DNA of 64,000 bases from Stictocephala bisonia (GCA_035578905.1 JAQJVL010002581.1:1-64000); one strand, 5' to 3'; positions 51,106 to 62,420 are shown, counted from the stretch's first letter. A program made the numbers and translations. The notes: generated by a model from the sequence alone, not told the origin.

Positions 51106-52933
51106 TTATTGTTTTTCTGTTTCAAAGTTTATGTTTGAGTTATGGGTGAGTTTTAGTTTTGTATTAATGAAATCATGATCGTGTTCTAAAGCTCGTTTTT
51201 TACTAATTAAATGGTGTCCGTATGCTAGTGTATCAATGCCGTTTTCCAAGATGTATCTTTTGTCGTCAAAGGGGGAAAGTGATAATTTGGAAATGTGTTG
51301 TGTATACAAGTTATGTTTGTTACTGCGAATGTTTAAAGCGGTTGTAGTTTTTAACGAATGATTTAAAAGACAGTCTTTATATATATCGTGTTTTAGTTGT
51401 TTTTTTATCGCTACTTGGGGGACGCCTTTAGCCACCTTCTTTTCCTCTAGATCTGAATTTAGAACGGAGTAGCATTTCGCTCTCAAGCCAATTATTTCCC
51501 TAGCCGGATTTGAGTTTAACTCGTCTTTAAATTTTCCTAACACTTTTTTGTTTTCTACACTGTAGCATGGGTGGCTAGGTGGATAGTCAGACGTATCTAA
51601 AAGGTGTAATTCATTTTTCATATCTGCGTAAACGTCGGGAGTATATACATTGTAGAATAGTGAGTCTGTGTCAGTCATACAAAGCTTGACGTTTTTCCCA
51701 TACTTTGCAATTGCCCAGTTGTAGTGAAAGTTATACATTATTAATTTTGAAATTTCCAATACTGTAAATCCAACATAAATGGGTCGGTTTAAAAAGATCG
51801 TTTGTTTTTTCAAAGCCAATCCCACAATATCTTTATTGTATGCAAAAAATGTTTTAAGTCTGGGACTAGCTGTCCATTTAACCAATTGTTTTTGTTATTT
51901 ACAAGTTTGAAATCAATACGTGATCTTACATTTTCTAAGGATTTCCCGTACGTAGCATTATTCATTAGTTTAAAACAATCTTTTTCAAAATTATTTTTCG
52001 CTTCTTTTCTTTTTTCTGTATTAAAGTTAATAAATGTGGCTAACCAAGCAGACTGTTTAAAGCTTAGAGCTCTGTGGACTTTGGTTAGCACAAGTCCCAA
52101 TTGTAAGTAAAGTTTTAGAGTCCTGTAGTGTAAAACGTACTTGGTTTTGTCACAGAGAGTAGTTAGTAATTTTTCAGTGTTGGAAGGTTTATAGTTCAGT
52201 TGTCAAGTAGGTTTTTAGAGTAGGGGGAAAGCATATCGTCTGTCACTACTTTTCGTTTGGGGGCTAGTGGAAAGTCAGAATGTAAGTCGTGTAAATGGTC
52301 TGGGTAGTGCAGGTCCACTTCTAAAATGTATCCAGTGTCAGAGTCATCGGGTACTTTTGTAAAGTCAATGTCTTGTGGGTCTATCCACTTGAATTCAGAC
52401 TCTGGGAGTCTATCAGACATACTGGTCCCGTATAAATTATTACAATCAAGATAAAGTAGGTAGTTGATGGGTTTTGTGTTGTCAAAGTCGGGCAAGTTAG
52501 GGTTGTTGGCCTGGGCGTACCGGTTTGGTATCATTGAGACACCGCCCCAGATACCAGACTCGACAAATAGGTGTTGATCAATGTAGGTGAGTAGTTCAAG
52601 ATGAATGTCTGTCATTTTTAGCATGGAATTCCATGCAAGTCCGGGGGCAGAGTAGACGTTACACGGGTCAATACCGTAGTAAGTCATACTGGTAGTTCTA
52701 AAGTTTTCAAAAACGTCTGCAAGTAACAACACGTCTGTGAGTAAGTATAAGTCGTGGTACTCTTTCATTGAAGTCATACCAAAGGTGGTCCACGCGGTCT
52801 GTGCATGTGTGTAGTCGTCGTCTGAAATAGGTGTTTGGGTCAGGTCATTGTAGAACGCCTCCTTGGGAGGAAGTTCAGTATCGTTAAATTTTGATTGATC
52901 GGTCATGTAAGAATAGGGAAAGACGCCTTTGCG
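51106..52933 (-). pseudogene. PolB polymerase half, right arm, cut by an assembly gap
   Basis: This is the inverted copy of the left-arm polymerase region. On the minus strand it runs from a KGVFPYSYMTD segment at the gap edge through Exo III, motif A (DCNNLYG), motif B (NNATYGKS), motif C (TDTDS) and the C-terminal LSPFDDKRY segment, to a stop at 51106. It shares with the left arm the frameshift after SKNLLDN (52196) and the one in a short T-run (about 51845). The two copies differ at only a few residues in the last 259 codons. Everything upstream of the gap (Exo I, endonuclease VII-like domain) is absent from this piece; it reappears at 53568-55611 from what may be another copy. Confidence 0.85.
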
Positions 52934-53033
52934 NNNNNNNNNNNNNNNNNNNNNNNNNNNNNNNNNNNNNNNNNNNNNNNNNNNNNNNNNNNNNNNNNNN
53001 NNNNNNNNNNNNNNNNNNNNNNNNNNNNNNNNN
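52934..53033. other. Assembly gap, exactly 100 N
   Basis: One hundred ambiguous bases, the usual placeholder for a gap of unknown size. The sequence on the two sides is not continuous: PolB on the left, 35-bp satellite on the right. Translations across it are meaningless. Confidence 0.99.
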
Positions 53034-53358
53034 GTGCAAGCGGTGGGCTCATGCTGTCTTAAATAAAAGTGCAAGCCTTGGACTGATGCTCTCTCAGATA
53101 AAAGCCGTGTGCTCATACTGTCTTAGATAATAGTGCAATCCGTGGGCTCATGCTCTCTAAGATAATAGTGTAAACCGTGGTTTCATGCTGCCTCCGATAA
53201 TAGTGAAAGCCGTGGGCTCATGCTGTCCGAGATAAAAGTGCAAACGGTGGGCTCATGCTGTCTCAGATAAAAGTGAAATCCGTGGGCTCATGCTGTCTGA
53301 AATAAAAGTGCAAGCCTTGGACTGATGCTCTCTCAGATAAAAGCCGTGTGATCATACT
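53034..53358. repeat. 35-bp satellite, duplicate of the left flank
   Basis: The order of satellite variants matches 42355-42681 almost base for base, including the AAAGCCGTGTG...CATACT end immediately before a second AGTAGGTAAAAACT terminus. This is the same flank seen again, with about 2-3 percent difference. It is not an independent array. Confidence 0.9.
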
Positions 53359-53563
53359 AGTAGGTAAAAACTAAGGGGGCGAGACCCACTTTTTTTTGGT
53401 TTTCCAAGATGGCGGCGGTCACGTGACCGGATCCAAGATGGCGACTGGAAGTGGATCCAAGATGGCCGCTGGAAACGGAAGCAGCGGTACCAACTTCCCG
53501 TGGGAATTTTCCCTCGCAAGATTTCCTTCCAAAATCCCAAATTTCCCTCACATTTCCCATACT
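53359..53563. mobile_element. Second copy of the element's left terminus
   Basis: It repeats 42682-42880: AGTAGGTAAAAACTAAGG, three GATGGC boxes, the CACGTG palindrome and the GATTTCC/AAATTTCCC tail. At about 53563 it joins directly to the minus-strand PolB sequence. The iterons, 220-bp repeats, leader and all of the opposite arm are missing. Together with 53568-58584 this makes a 5.2-kb internally deleted version of the element. Confidence 0.85.
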
Positions 53564-53567
53564 ACTC

Positions 53568-55611
53568 CCCAGATACCAGACTCGACAAATAGGTGTTGAT
53601 CAATGTCAGTGAGTAGTTCAAGATGAATGTCTGTCATTTTTAGCATGGAATTCCATGCAAGTCCGGGGGCAGAGTAGACGTTACACGGGTCAATACCGTA
53701 GTAAGTCATACTGGTAGTTCTAAAGTTTTCAAAAACGTCTGCAAGTAACAACACGTCTGTGAGTAAGTATAAGTCGTGGTACTCTTTCATTGAAGTCATA
53801 CCAAAGGTGGTCCACACGGTCTGTGCATGTGTGTAGTCGTCGTCTGAAATAGGTGTTTGGGTCAGGTCATTGTAGAACTCCTTGGGAGGAAGTTCAGTAT
53901 CGTTAAATTTTGATTGATCGGTCATGTAAGAATAGGGAAAGACGCCTTTGCGTAGAAGTAAGTCTGTGTTGGTCATACACTGTTGTAAAATTTTGAATTT
54001 GGAAGCCCCGTCAGTAATTAGGTTGGACACGAGTGTGTCCAAAGAAGCGTTAAGGAACTGTAAGGAATCCAGAAATCGTAATGACTCGAGGGTGACTGAA
54101 ATGTACCGTTCGCTTGTAGTAGCGATGCATGAGAGTTTTTCTTTTTTGAATTTACCTAACCCTTGAATAAGATGATGACAGTCATAACCTCGCAAGTTGT
54201 GGAAAACACCGGTATGTGATCAGGAACTTTATAATTTAAGTTACATGAATTGTGGGTGGGTCCTAAGAACTCAGCCGTTAAATGATTATGATTAGCTACT
54301 TTGTCTCCATCCAAATGTTTTTGACAAAGGTGACAGGTGGAGGCATTATTGAAGGTAATTTTGTCTTGTGGAGACATATTAATAGGAATGTTTTTATGAA
54401 TAATTGGTAAGAGCTCTTTAGACTCTGTAATCAAACAATTTAGAAAAGTATCAACAACATCGGGGCCGCTATAGACTTTAGGTTGCTTTATGGGTTTACC
54501 GTCACTGTCGATAATTACGTAGCAAAAGCCAGAAGGTACGTGATGGGCAGTGTTTGTAGTATGTGAAGTAGTAGGGTCATTAATTGTAGTAGGGATGGGT
54601 ACAACAAAGGACTCAAAGTCACAGTATATGGTGAAGGGGACTTTGTGACATAGAGTATAGTTTTTAAAATACATAAGTTTTTCGTCATCAGTCGGAAGTC
54701 TAGTCTTTTGTGCACCGTGTGGTGAGCACAAAGGTAAGTGGTTAGTAAGTCGTGATTGAGAAGAAAATCTGTGTAGGCAGCAGTCACAGTAGTAATATGC
54801 ATTTGAGCATTTAGTTGTGTGAGATAGCAGTCAAGACATATCGGTGATTAAACAGTAGTGAGTAGTAGTGTCAGTAGTTAGAAGTAACAGGTTTACATGT
54901 TGAACTCTACATTTTTCTTTTGTTATTCTTAGGGGGTAAATTTCGTCTTTTTCAAAACCAAAGACGTTGACTGATATAGCGGGATTTAATTTTTCAAATT
55001 TATCGAGATCGGTAATTTTGACATGATAACTATTACCAGACATGTTAAATTCATCTTCACGTTTTCTGTAATAACTTACTCGTATATGTCGGTCAGGGTA
55101 CAATTGGGCAAGTACAGAGTACAGGAAACATTAAATTTTTCATCGTTATTTTTTATATTTATAATTCCATGCATAGAGTTTGAGATTTTTTTAGGAGTGG
55201 GTATGTAAGAAGAAGCGTACAAAAGGGTTGAAGTTTAACAATAAACAGATCTAGGCGTAAAACATTTTCAATTGCCCACCCACTACCTTGACTTACCCAC
55301 TTACCCACGCTTTCTAAGATTTTGTCTGTAGCCTCGGAATACTGAATATCTAGAGAGTCGGAGGGTAGCAAAGGTCGAGTTTTTCCGTGAAAGAAAGGTA
55401 TTGTTGAGATTTCTTCGTTATTTATAGTTTTAGTGAATTTAATTTGGACCGTGATGTACCATTTGACTCCCCCGAGCCTGAATAGGTGGTTCTTTATTTC
55501 AGACATAATTTTGTTTTTATGTTCAGTCGGAACAGTAAGGAGATCGGAACCGTAAGTACCAAACCGACGGAAAATGGTTACAAGGTTGTGGTTTATGGCA
55601 AAGGATTCCAT
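53568..55611 (-). pseudogene. PolB N-terminal half, right arm, broken
   Basis: On the minus strand, from ATG at 55611: an N-terminal region including GSGWAIENVLRLDLF (intact here, shifted in the left arm by the 8-bp loss), the KCFL-type region (disrupted by an extra 5 bp near 55135), HYCLI, and TGA shared with the left arm near 54834. Then come the CDYCLHRF finger, Exo I YCDFES (intact here), CHLCQKHLDGDKV...HNSCN, a frameshift near 54200 that destroys the Exo II reading, and then Exo III. It ends at SGIWG where the second terminus is joined. Bases 53568-53953 duplicate 52548-52933, which proves overlap between the two sides of the gap. Confidence 0.85.
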
Positions 55612-57294
55612 CTTTGGTAATTAAATTAAACGGTAAATTACAAACGTAAATTTACTTTACAAGACAAGCTTGGTAATATTGAAACAAATTCAAAATACCA
55701 CATAAAGATCAAAGGTAAAAATATTTATACTGTATATGGAACTTACTCTCGGTATATCACTTTTGAAATACTGTGCAGAGAACGGTGTCCAAAATGTAAA
55801 AGAGTTAAAGTGTTTATGATGAGAATAATTGTATTTATTATCGAATAGGAGCAACGTGAACACACGTCTGATCAGTACGAGCGCAAGAGCAGAAGTGAGA
55901 AAGATTGAGAGTGTTGGTCGGTTAAGTAGGGATGGATGGGGGAGGGATGGGGAGGGGGGAGGGGGAAACCAATCAGAACGTAGCATTTGGGTCACGCGCC
56001 TGTCCAGACATGAAAACCAGTCTGGTGCGTGGAGCGCTATACCCGAGTTTCGCAGCCGCTGTATGAGTCGTGCACCTGTCCAGACTTGAAACTCCGATTA
56101 CGTCATCCTGTGTAGTACTGTTTTTCAAAATGAGAAGAAGGAATCATATACAATGTTACTTAAGTGTTTGATATTACTAAAAGACATTGTGCAAATAAAA
56201 GACAACAAACGAGATGTAAAGCAATGATTGTGGTAATGGAAGTGGTTTCGATAAGAAAAGTGCGCGAGAACTAATGGACTGCCAGTGCGCCGAGCAGAGG
56301 CAATGAGATACGGTTTGTGAAGTGGTAGTGAATTAGTCCTTGAATGTCGCTATAGTAAAAAGGAAGGAATTTTTGAGGAAAGGAAGTGAGGGTAGGTGTT
56401 CTAGTTTCGTTATGTAGGGGGACTGATGGGTTCTGGATAGGAACGTGGATAGGAAGTGAGGTATTTGAGTCCACAGAATTGATAATGAAGGTGACTGAAA
56501 GTAAGTAATGTAACCTAGGTAACATGTACACGCACGCAAAGGTAGCCGAATGTGGGCGAAAATAGGAAATTGTTAGTTGATAGTTAATGAAGGAAAATGT
56601 GAAGCTTGTGACCAATAACGGACCGATAAAGTCCGGCCACCAGTAGACCTTGTAAGTACAGTTAAAGTAATTTAGGTTGGATAGTCCGAAGATGGGTAGG
56701 CATGAGGGCTCTAGGGTAAGAGCGTACGAAGTTAAGTTAAGCTAGCGTATTAAGTTTAGAGGATGCCGGGTGTGTTTGATACGAAGGTATCCATACGAAA
56801 TTAACCGGAAGTAGATGGGAGAGGGGTAGCTGAAGGTAGTAGTCGATGGTAGTTGAAGGACTAAAAAGTTAACAGTGTATTAGGTAATATTTACTCCTTA
56901 ATTTTTAAATAAAATGTGTATTGCGGGTTGCTTAGAGTGTTAAGTACGTACACAACCGTGATTAGATATTTTTAACGTAAGTATAGGTAGGTAACGGGGT
57001 ATGGTAAAGGAAGCCGTGGATGAGTGGGAGTACATGGAACATAGGTAAGTTAAGAGAGAAAGTTATATAAGAAAACTAGGTTAACAGTGTATTTATTAAA
57101 AAGTTGAGAAAACTTAAATAAAAAATTAATTTAAATTAATAGGTAGGCTAACAGTACGTGTGAGAAAGATTACCTGTAAAGTAAGGAGGGAGGCAACCAA
57201 TCAGAGCGTGGCATTTGGGTGTGCGCCAGACCAGTAGCCGACGGGTGAAGAGCGTTCAAAGGTAGCCGACAGTCGCCGGAAGTACACGAAAGCT
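55612..57294. other. Leader region of the right arm (mirror of 44201-45809)
   Basis: Inverted counterpart of the left leader, with scattered substitutions and small indels. The G-rich tract mirrors the C-rich tract of the left arm. The 103-114-codon frame persists in both arms but has no ATG or domain support. Confidence 0.5.
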
Positions 57295-58440
57295 ATTTAT
57301 ATAGTACATATATAAAAGACCACCATCTTTTTGCATTTTATATAGTATAACATGGGAAAAGTTAGGACTGCATTTTATATAGTATAACAAGGGAAAGGAT
57401 GCCATCTTTTTACATTTTATATAGTATAACGAGGGAATTTGAAGGAAATTTGAGAAGGGGAATTACCACCAGGGACTTCCCTTCCGAAGACGCAATGTTT
57501 CCGAAAGGATGCGCTTAGTATTGCTACCAGGTGCGCTGTGACATTTATTGTAGTGTATATATGAAATATTGCGTTTGTTATGGTGTATATATGAGTAGAG
57601 TAGCAAGTCCCCGTGCATGCACCAGCCGCGCACTGGTGTGGTCGCTAGGTGCGCTGCGATCGATCGGCATTGCTGCTTGGGGCGCTGCGATCGGGTCAAA
57701 AGCACGGCATTGCCACCAAGTGCATTGCGGTCGATCGGAATTGCCGCTAGGTGCGCTGTGGTCGCGTCAGCCATAATGCATTTGTTATAGTGTATATATG
57801 AAATATTACGTTTGTTATAGTGTATATATGAAGTATTGCGTTTGTTATGGTGTATATTGCCACAGAGTAGCAAGTCCCTGCGCATGTACCACCCGCGCAC
57901 CGGTGTGGTCACTAGGTGTGTTGCGATCGATCGGCATTGCTGCTTGGGGCGCTGCGATCGGGTCAAAAGCACGGCATTGCCACCAGGTGCGCTGCGGTCG
58001 ATCAGAATTGCCGCTAGGTGCGCTGTGACATTTGTTATAGTGTATGTATGAAATAATACATTTGTTATAGTGTATATATGAGTAGAGTACCAAGTCCCTG
58101 CGCATGCGCGCCGGACCAGCAGCCGACGCGTGCATCGTAGGCTAAGAGGTATAGGTATTTTTGTATTTTATAATAATACATATAATACATACCTATAAGC
58201 GTACGAAGGTAGCCGACGGTAATGATCGAAGTTTAAAAGTTCATTTATTATAGTACATATATAAAAGGCCGCCATCTTTTTACATTTTATATAGTATAAC
58301 GGGGAAAAGGTTAGGAATGTATTTTTATAGTATAACAAGGGAAATGCCGCCATCTTGAAAAAAGTGCATTTTATATAGTATGATGTAGAAAATGTGAGAG
58401 ACATTTGGGATTTTTGAGGGAAATTTTGTGAGGGAAAATT
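57295..58440. repeat. Iterons and 220-bp CpG-rich repeats, right arm
   Basis: Mirror of 42881-44200. CATTTTATATAGTATAA iterons lie near 57335, 57372, 57414 and again at 58285-58375. The CpG-rich units with GGGTCAAAAGCACGGCATTG lie between about 57480 and 58130. The right arm additionally has a 50-bp insertion at 58149-58198. Confidence 0.85.
58149..58198. mobile_element. Fifty-bp palindromic insertion present in one arm only
   Basis: In the left arm, the strand equivalent reads CTAAGAG directly into CGTACGAAG. In the right arm about 50 bp intervene, bounded by TATAGGTAT and ATACCTATA, with an AT-rich middle. It may be a tiny MITE or a fragment of one. Confidence 0.5.
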
Positions 58441-58584
58441 CCCATGGGGGTTGGTACCACTGCTTCCGTTTCCAGCGGCCAACTTGGTTCCACTTCCGGT
58501 CGCCATCTTGGATCTGGTCACATGACCGCCGCCATCTTGGAAAACCAAAAAAAGTGGGTCTGGCTCCCTTAGTTTTTACCTACT
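58441..58584. promoter_or_regulatory. Right terminus of the element
   Basis: Inverted counterpart of 42682-42880. It has GCCATCTTGG boxes, ACTTCCGGT (ETS-type on the minus strand), GGTCACATGACC (the E-box palindrome, changed from CACGTG to CACATG), and the end TTAGTTTTTACCTACT. Confidence 0.6.
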
Positions 58585-58590
58585 CATACT
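58585..58590. other. Target-site duplication CATACT, right
   Basis: Immediately follows the terminal ACCTACT and precedes GTCTTAGATAATAG, continuing the satellite interrupted at 42681. Confidence 0.85.
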
Positions 58591-59095
58591 GTCTTAGATA
58601 ATAGGGCAATCCGTGGGCTCATGCTCTCTAAGATAATAGTGTAAACCGTGGTTTCATGCTGCCTCCGATAATAGTGAAAGCCGTGGGCTCATGCTGTCCG
58701 AGATAAAAGTGCAAGCGGTGGGCTCATGCTGTCTCAGATAAAAGTGCAAGCCGTGGGCTCATGCTATCTCAAGTAATAGTGTAAGCTGTGAGCTCATGCT
58801 CTCTAAGATAATAGTGTAAACCGTGGTTTCATGCTGTCTCAGATAAAACTGTAATCCGTGGGCTCATGCTATCTCAAGTAATAGTGTAAGCTGTGAGCTC
58901 ACGCTCTCTAAGATAATAGTGTAAACCGTGGTTTCATGCTGTCTCAGATAAAACTGTAATCCGTGGGCTCATGCTATCTCAAGTAATAGTGTAAGCTGTG
59001 AGCTCACGCTCTCTAAGATAATAGTGTAAACCGTGGTTTCATGATGTCTCAGATAAAAGTGCAAGCCGTGGGCTCATGCTGTCTCAGATAATAGT
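58585..59095. repeat. 35-bp satellite, right flank of the element
   Basis: The same unit family as 40660-42681. A three-unit block containing CAAGTAATAGTGTAAGCTGT repeats near 58770, 58875 and 58980. The array ends where unique sequence begins near 59095. Confidence 0.95.
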
Positions 59096-59900
59096 CAAGC
59101 TGGTTGTAGACTTTAAGAGGTGTACTCAAGGTTTCCTCTTGTTCAGCTCACCTACATCGTTATTAATTTGCTATTTGTTTTGCTGCCATTGCCATAATTT
59201 AAATAACTGACTTATTTAAAATCAGTTTTACTTTTGATTAAAAGTACCATTCCACAACTTCACAATTTGAAAAATGTTCTAACGTTGTTAACAAACACTT
59301 CCGTAGCTATAACAAGTAATATAATATAGGTAATTAATAACTCAAGTCTCTGAAAACCTATTTTATACTCTTTTTAGAGTCTGTTTGAACTATTATAATA
59401 AATATTTAATATTACAGATTCAAACTAAATTATGTGTAGAACTGATAGTCTGAGAGAGCTTCTTCCACATTTCCACTCCACCGTGAACGTGCTGCAAGGT
59501 GCAGTCAAGTCTCTAATTTAACTTATTAATTCACACGGACTGCTGGACTATTAAGCTTCAGTTCACTCTCATCATAAGTTGTGATTCCTGTACAAAATGA
59601 TGGATGGTTTTCCTTAAATATGTGTTTTTACATATTGTATATTTGTGTGACGTTGAAAACAAATATTATTAAAATAGTTTGCAGAATAACATATCGTTAG
59701 TTTTGTGTGTTTTTATTTAATTTAAATTTAAAAAATACACATTTCTACATTTATTATGTTTAAATTATCACAAATTAAATACGAGTATTACAATTATTTG
59801 TTATATTCACTTATTTAATTTTCTAATTACAACATTAAAACGAACGATTGTAACTTATCCAATCTATGATAAAATTCTGCAGTACAAAGAAGAAATATTT
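59096..59900. other. AT-rich intergenic sequence, nothing recognised
   Basis: No coding or RNA signal. It ends at the AAAT tail of the non-LTR element. Confidence 0.5.
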
Positions 59901-60330
59901 ACTTATTTATTTATTTATTTTCATGCTTTAATACAGCTTTACACCCAATTACATTAAAGCAGTTAAAGACATAAACTATTATTAATACATAGTGGGATTT
60001 ATATAGCCATAACACAAATGTTCAAATACAAAACTTTCCAATATCTCTAAAAGTACAATTAACAATAACACTCAAAAAGGAACATCCATATGACAATAAA
60101 CATAATTGAGTTTTAAATAATAAGTTCACTTATAAAGAAATATAAATACTCTAACATATAAATAACAAATCATGCCAACAATAAAAGACAAAAAATATAC
60201 ATATATATATGACATAAACTATGAATAATTAACTAGGATAAAATATTACATAATCAACGAACATAAATTAAATGAGAGCAACAGTAACTATAAAAAGCAA
60301 TAATAATGGTACAATAATACGAAAATAACT

Positions 60331-60648
60331 TTAAAATGCTGTTTCTCGTTTTGGAAATAATTTACATTTCTTTTTGAAAATGCCAGCCTTATCATGGATA
60401 ATGTCAATATTCTCTCCACCAGAAAGCATTAGGTTGTAATCCCTCATCATCCAAAGAAGAGGCGAGGACGCATGCACAACCTTACGAACGTGTGGCAAGT
60501 CAAATAGAAGCCTATTTCTGCTGTTTAAAGCAAGGATCCTAAAAGAGAGAATCTCCAGGTTGACAGCGTCATCTACCCGTGCCTGGACCAGGCCATGCAG
60601 AAACATCTGCCCCATCACATCCCTCCTCAGGCGTAGACTTTCAAACAA
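60331..60648 (-). pseudogene. C-terminal segment of the non-LTR polyprotein
   Basis: About 106 codons ending at a stop at 60331. It shows the family's C-terminal pattern: SLRLRRD, FLHGLVQ, an R-rich LNSRNRLLFDLP segment, and ASSPLLWMMRDYN. It is separated from the preceding coding segment by the 60655-61205 insertion. The family's role for this region is not established. Confidence 0.7.
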
Positions 60649-60654
60649 AACAGA

Positions 60655-61205
60655 CTCAATAATTAACTGTATGGATCCAAATAATTATAAACATTGAAGC
60701 ACTTGAAATAAAGATATCTTAATTGTTTGGAAGAGTAAAGAGTTTCTAATCCTTTAATTTTAAAAATTAAGTATCGTTATGTTTTTGTACAGGTATGGAG
60801 GTCTTAATCGTTAATTTTTTTTTTTCATGCGGCCCCCATAATTGGTTCTTGGTCTGTTGGGGTCACAGTTGTTTTTCACAGGTTTTATTATGTATGTTTT
60901 CTTTTGTTTGTTTTGGTTTTTGAATATATCTGTTTGAATATAAATAAATCTTATGTTTAATAATTTAGCCTATATCTGGTTGTATTTAAACTTTATTATA
61001 TATTATTGTATTATAACCAAGAATGAATTATAATTTGGAGTACTTTATTTAGCGCTTAAGTTATAATTGTGTTTCTTCAGTTATTTTTTTTTAATTTTAT
61101 TTTATTTTTTTATTTTTCATAAAATGTGCCTTTTTATTGTGATTAATAATTTTGCCTGTGAAACTAAACTATACCTGTGAAAAAAATAAATACATATGTA
61201 AGTAT
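60655..61205. other. Insertion within the non-LTR coding region
   Basis: The coding segments on either side (ending ERMQKDF at 61214 and resuming IIESVLFESLR at about 60663) are normally close neighbours in this family. The intervening 540 bp are AT-rich, with an 11-T run near 60825. AATAAT-like sequence lies at both junctions and may be a target duplication. The inserted element was not recognised. Confidence 0.5.
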
Positions 61206-61213
61206 TATTATTA

Positions 61214-61429
61214 TTAAAAATCTTTTTGCATTCTTTCAATTGAATCGTTTTGAAATGAATGAATGGAATTCCATATTATAACAGCACTTTCCAGTTTTGC
61301 CTTATACAAAAATATTGGCGTCGTTATAATTTGAAAATGTACACCTTGTCTGATAATAAACCCCATCATTCTGCTTGCGGATGATATAAAATTACTTACG
61401 TGGATATCAAATGACAAATTACAATCCAT
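61214..61429 (-). pseudogene. Non-LTR polyprotein segment downstream of RT
   Basis: About 72 codons. It contains LSFDIHVSNFISSASRMMGF, LYKAKLESAVIIWNS and SIERMQKDF. These match the post-RT region of Jockey/CR1-like ORF2 proteins, where a conserved LY..LV.P.LEY.S.VW pattern is usual. The frame is broken from the FADD region upstream. Confidence 0.7.
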
Positions 61430-62144
61430 ATTTAACTGCAGATCTTTAGTTGATTTTACTCTGCAAATTAAATGTCCATTTGAATAGTAGTTGCTTTTAA
61501 TGCAATTTTCTGGTCAACTGAAGGTCATAGTATGATATTTCGATAGATTTAATTTCATTTTATTGTCTTACCCCATTTATAAATGCTATTACGATCTTCT
61601 TGAAGTCTCTCAGCATCATGGTAGTCTGTTATGTAGTGAAATAACTTCAAGTCATCTGCAAATAATAATGGCTTCGAGTGGACCACATGTATGCACAAGT
61701 CATTAATCATGATCGTGAACAAACACGGTCCTAAGTTCGATCCTTGGGGACTCCTGATTGGACAGTAAATTTTTCTGATAAATGTCCTTTATGAAACACA
61801 TACTGCTTCATATTTATTAAATAATACCTAAAAAAAAAGTAGATCAAGCTATCTGATAACCCATAATGATGCAATTTCCTAAGTAAAATTGATTAATCCA
61901 CTTTATCATATGGACCAGGTCATGGAATATAGCATCCGTCTGGGCGTTTCTATTCAAACCCGAGGAGTTGTAATGAGTGAAGGATAGTTAATTTGTGTTG
62001 TTCAAACCCATGTTGATTAGGATAAAGTTGGTTCTTAAAATGCTTAAATACTAGTTTCTGGATAACACTTGCCGGAACAGACAAAACAGCCACCGGTCTA
62101 TAATTTTCAATCTGAGATTCTTTTCCACTGTTAAAAATTTGGCG

Positions 62145-62420
62145 TTACTTTATAAATTTTCCATTTTTCTGGAAAACACAAGGGTTTAAACTTAAATTAA
62201 ATATAATAGTAAGTGGTTTCGACAATATATCAACATACCCCTTAGTTAAATATTGCGGTAATAAGTCTGGACCTGCAGTAGCTTTTAACTTTAGTTTTTT
62301 AATTGCAACGGACACATCACTCTCAGAGACCTGGCCCAGAGACAGGCAAGGCACGCCTACACCAGAGGGATCAGCCATTGCCATCTCTGCCGTAGGCTCT
62401 TCAGTGTATCTATTATACAC
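62145..62420 (-). pseudogene. Non-LTR reverse transcriptase, N-terminal segment
   Basis: Contains SESDVSVAIKKLKLKATAGP followed by a DLLPQYL segment and then LTIIFNLSLNPCVFQKNGK. This is the start of RT, where family members have K.K..GPDG.P and LSL..G.FP..WK. Damage includes loss of the usual PDG glycine and a frameshift after GKFIK. Confidence 0.8.

Larger units (their letters stand above)
42682..58584. mobile_element. Palindromic Polinton/Maverick-like element with PolB in both arms
   Basis: The ends read AGTAGGTAAAAACTAAGG and its complement, flanked by a 6-bp CATACT duplication within a 35-bp satellite. The left arm (42682 to about 50042) reappears inverted on the right from about 50344, around a 300-bp unique centre. 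Each arm carries a GATGGC-rich terminus, 220-bp CpG-rich repeats, a leader, a protein-primed-type PolB pseudogene and a U1-like sequence. Six-bp duplication, 5'-AG ends and PolB place it with Polintons. No integrase, cysteine protease of the usual separate type, packaging ATPase or capsid gene is seen. Arms differ by a few percent plus private indels, so they are not one molecule read twice. The right arm contains a 100-N gap and a second copy of the left end, so the assembled 15.9 kb probably merges two versions. Confidence 0.8.

Noticed and set aside
52891..53130. Open frames running through the N block
   Set aside because: They cross 100 ambiguous bases between non-contiguous sequences and have no meaning.
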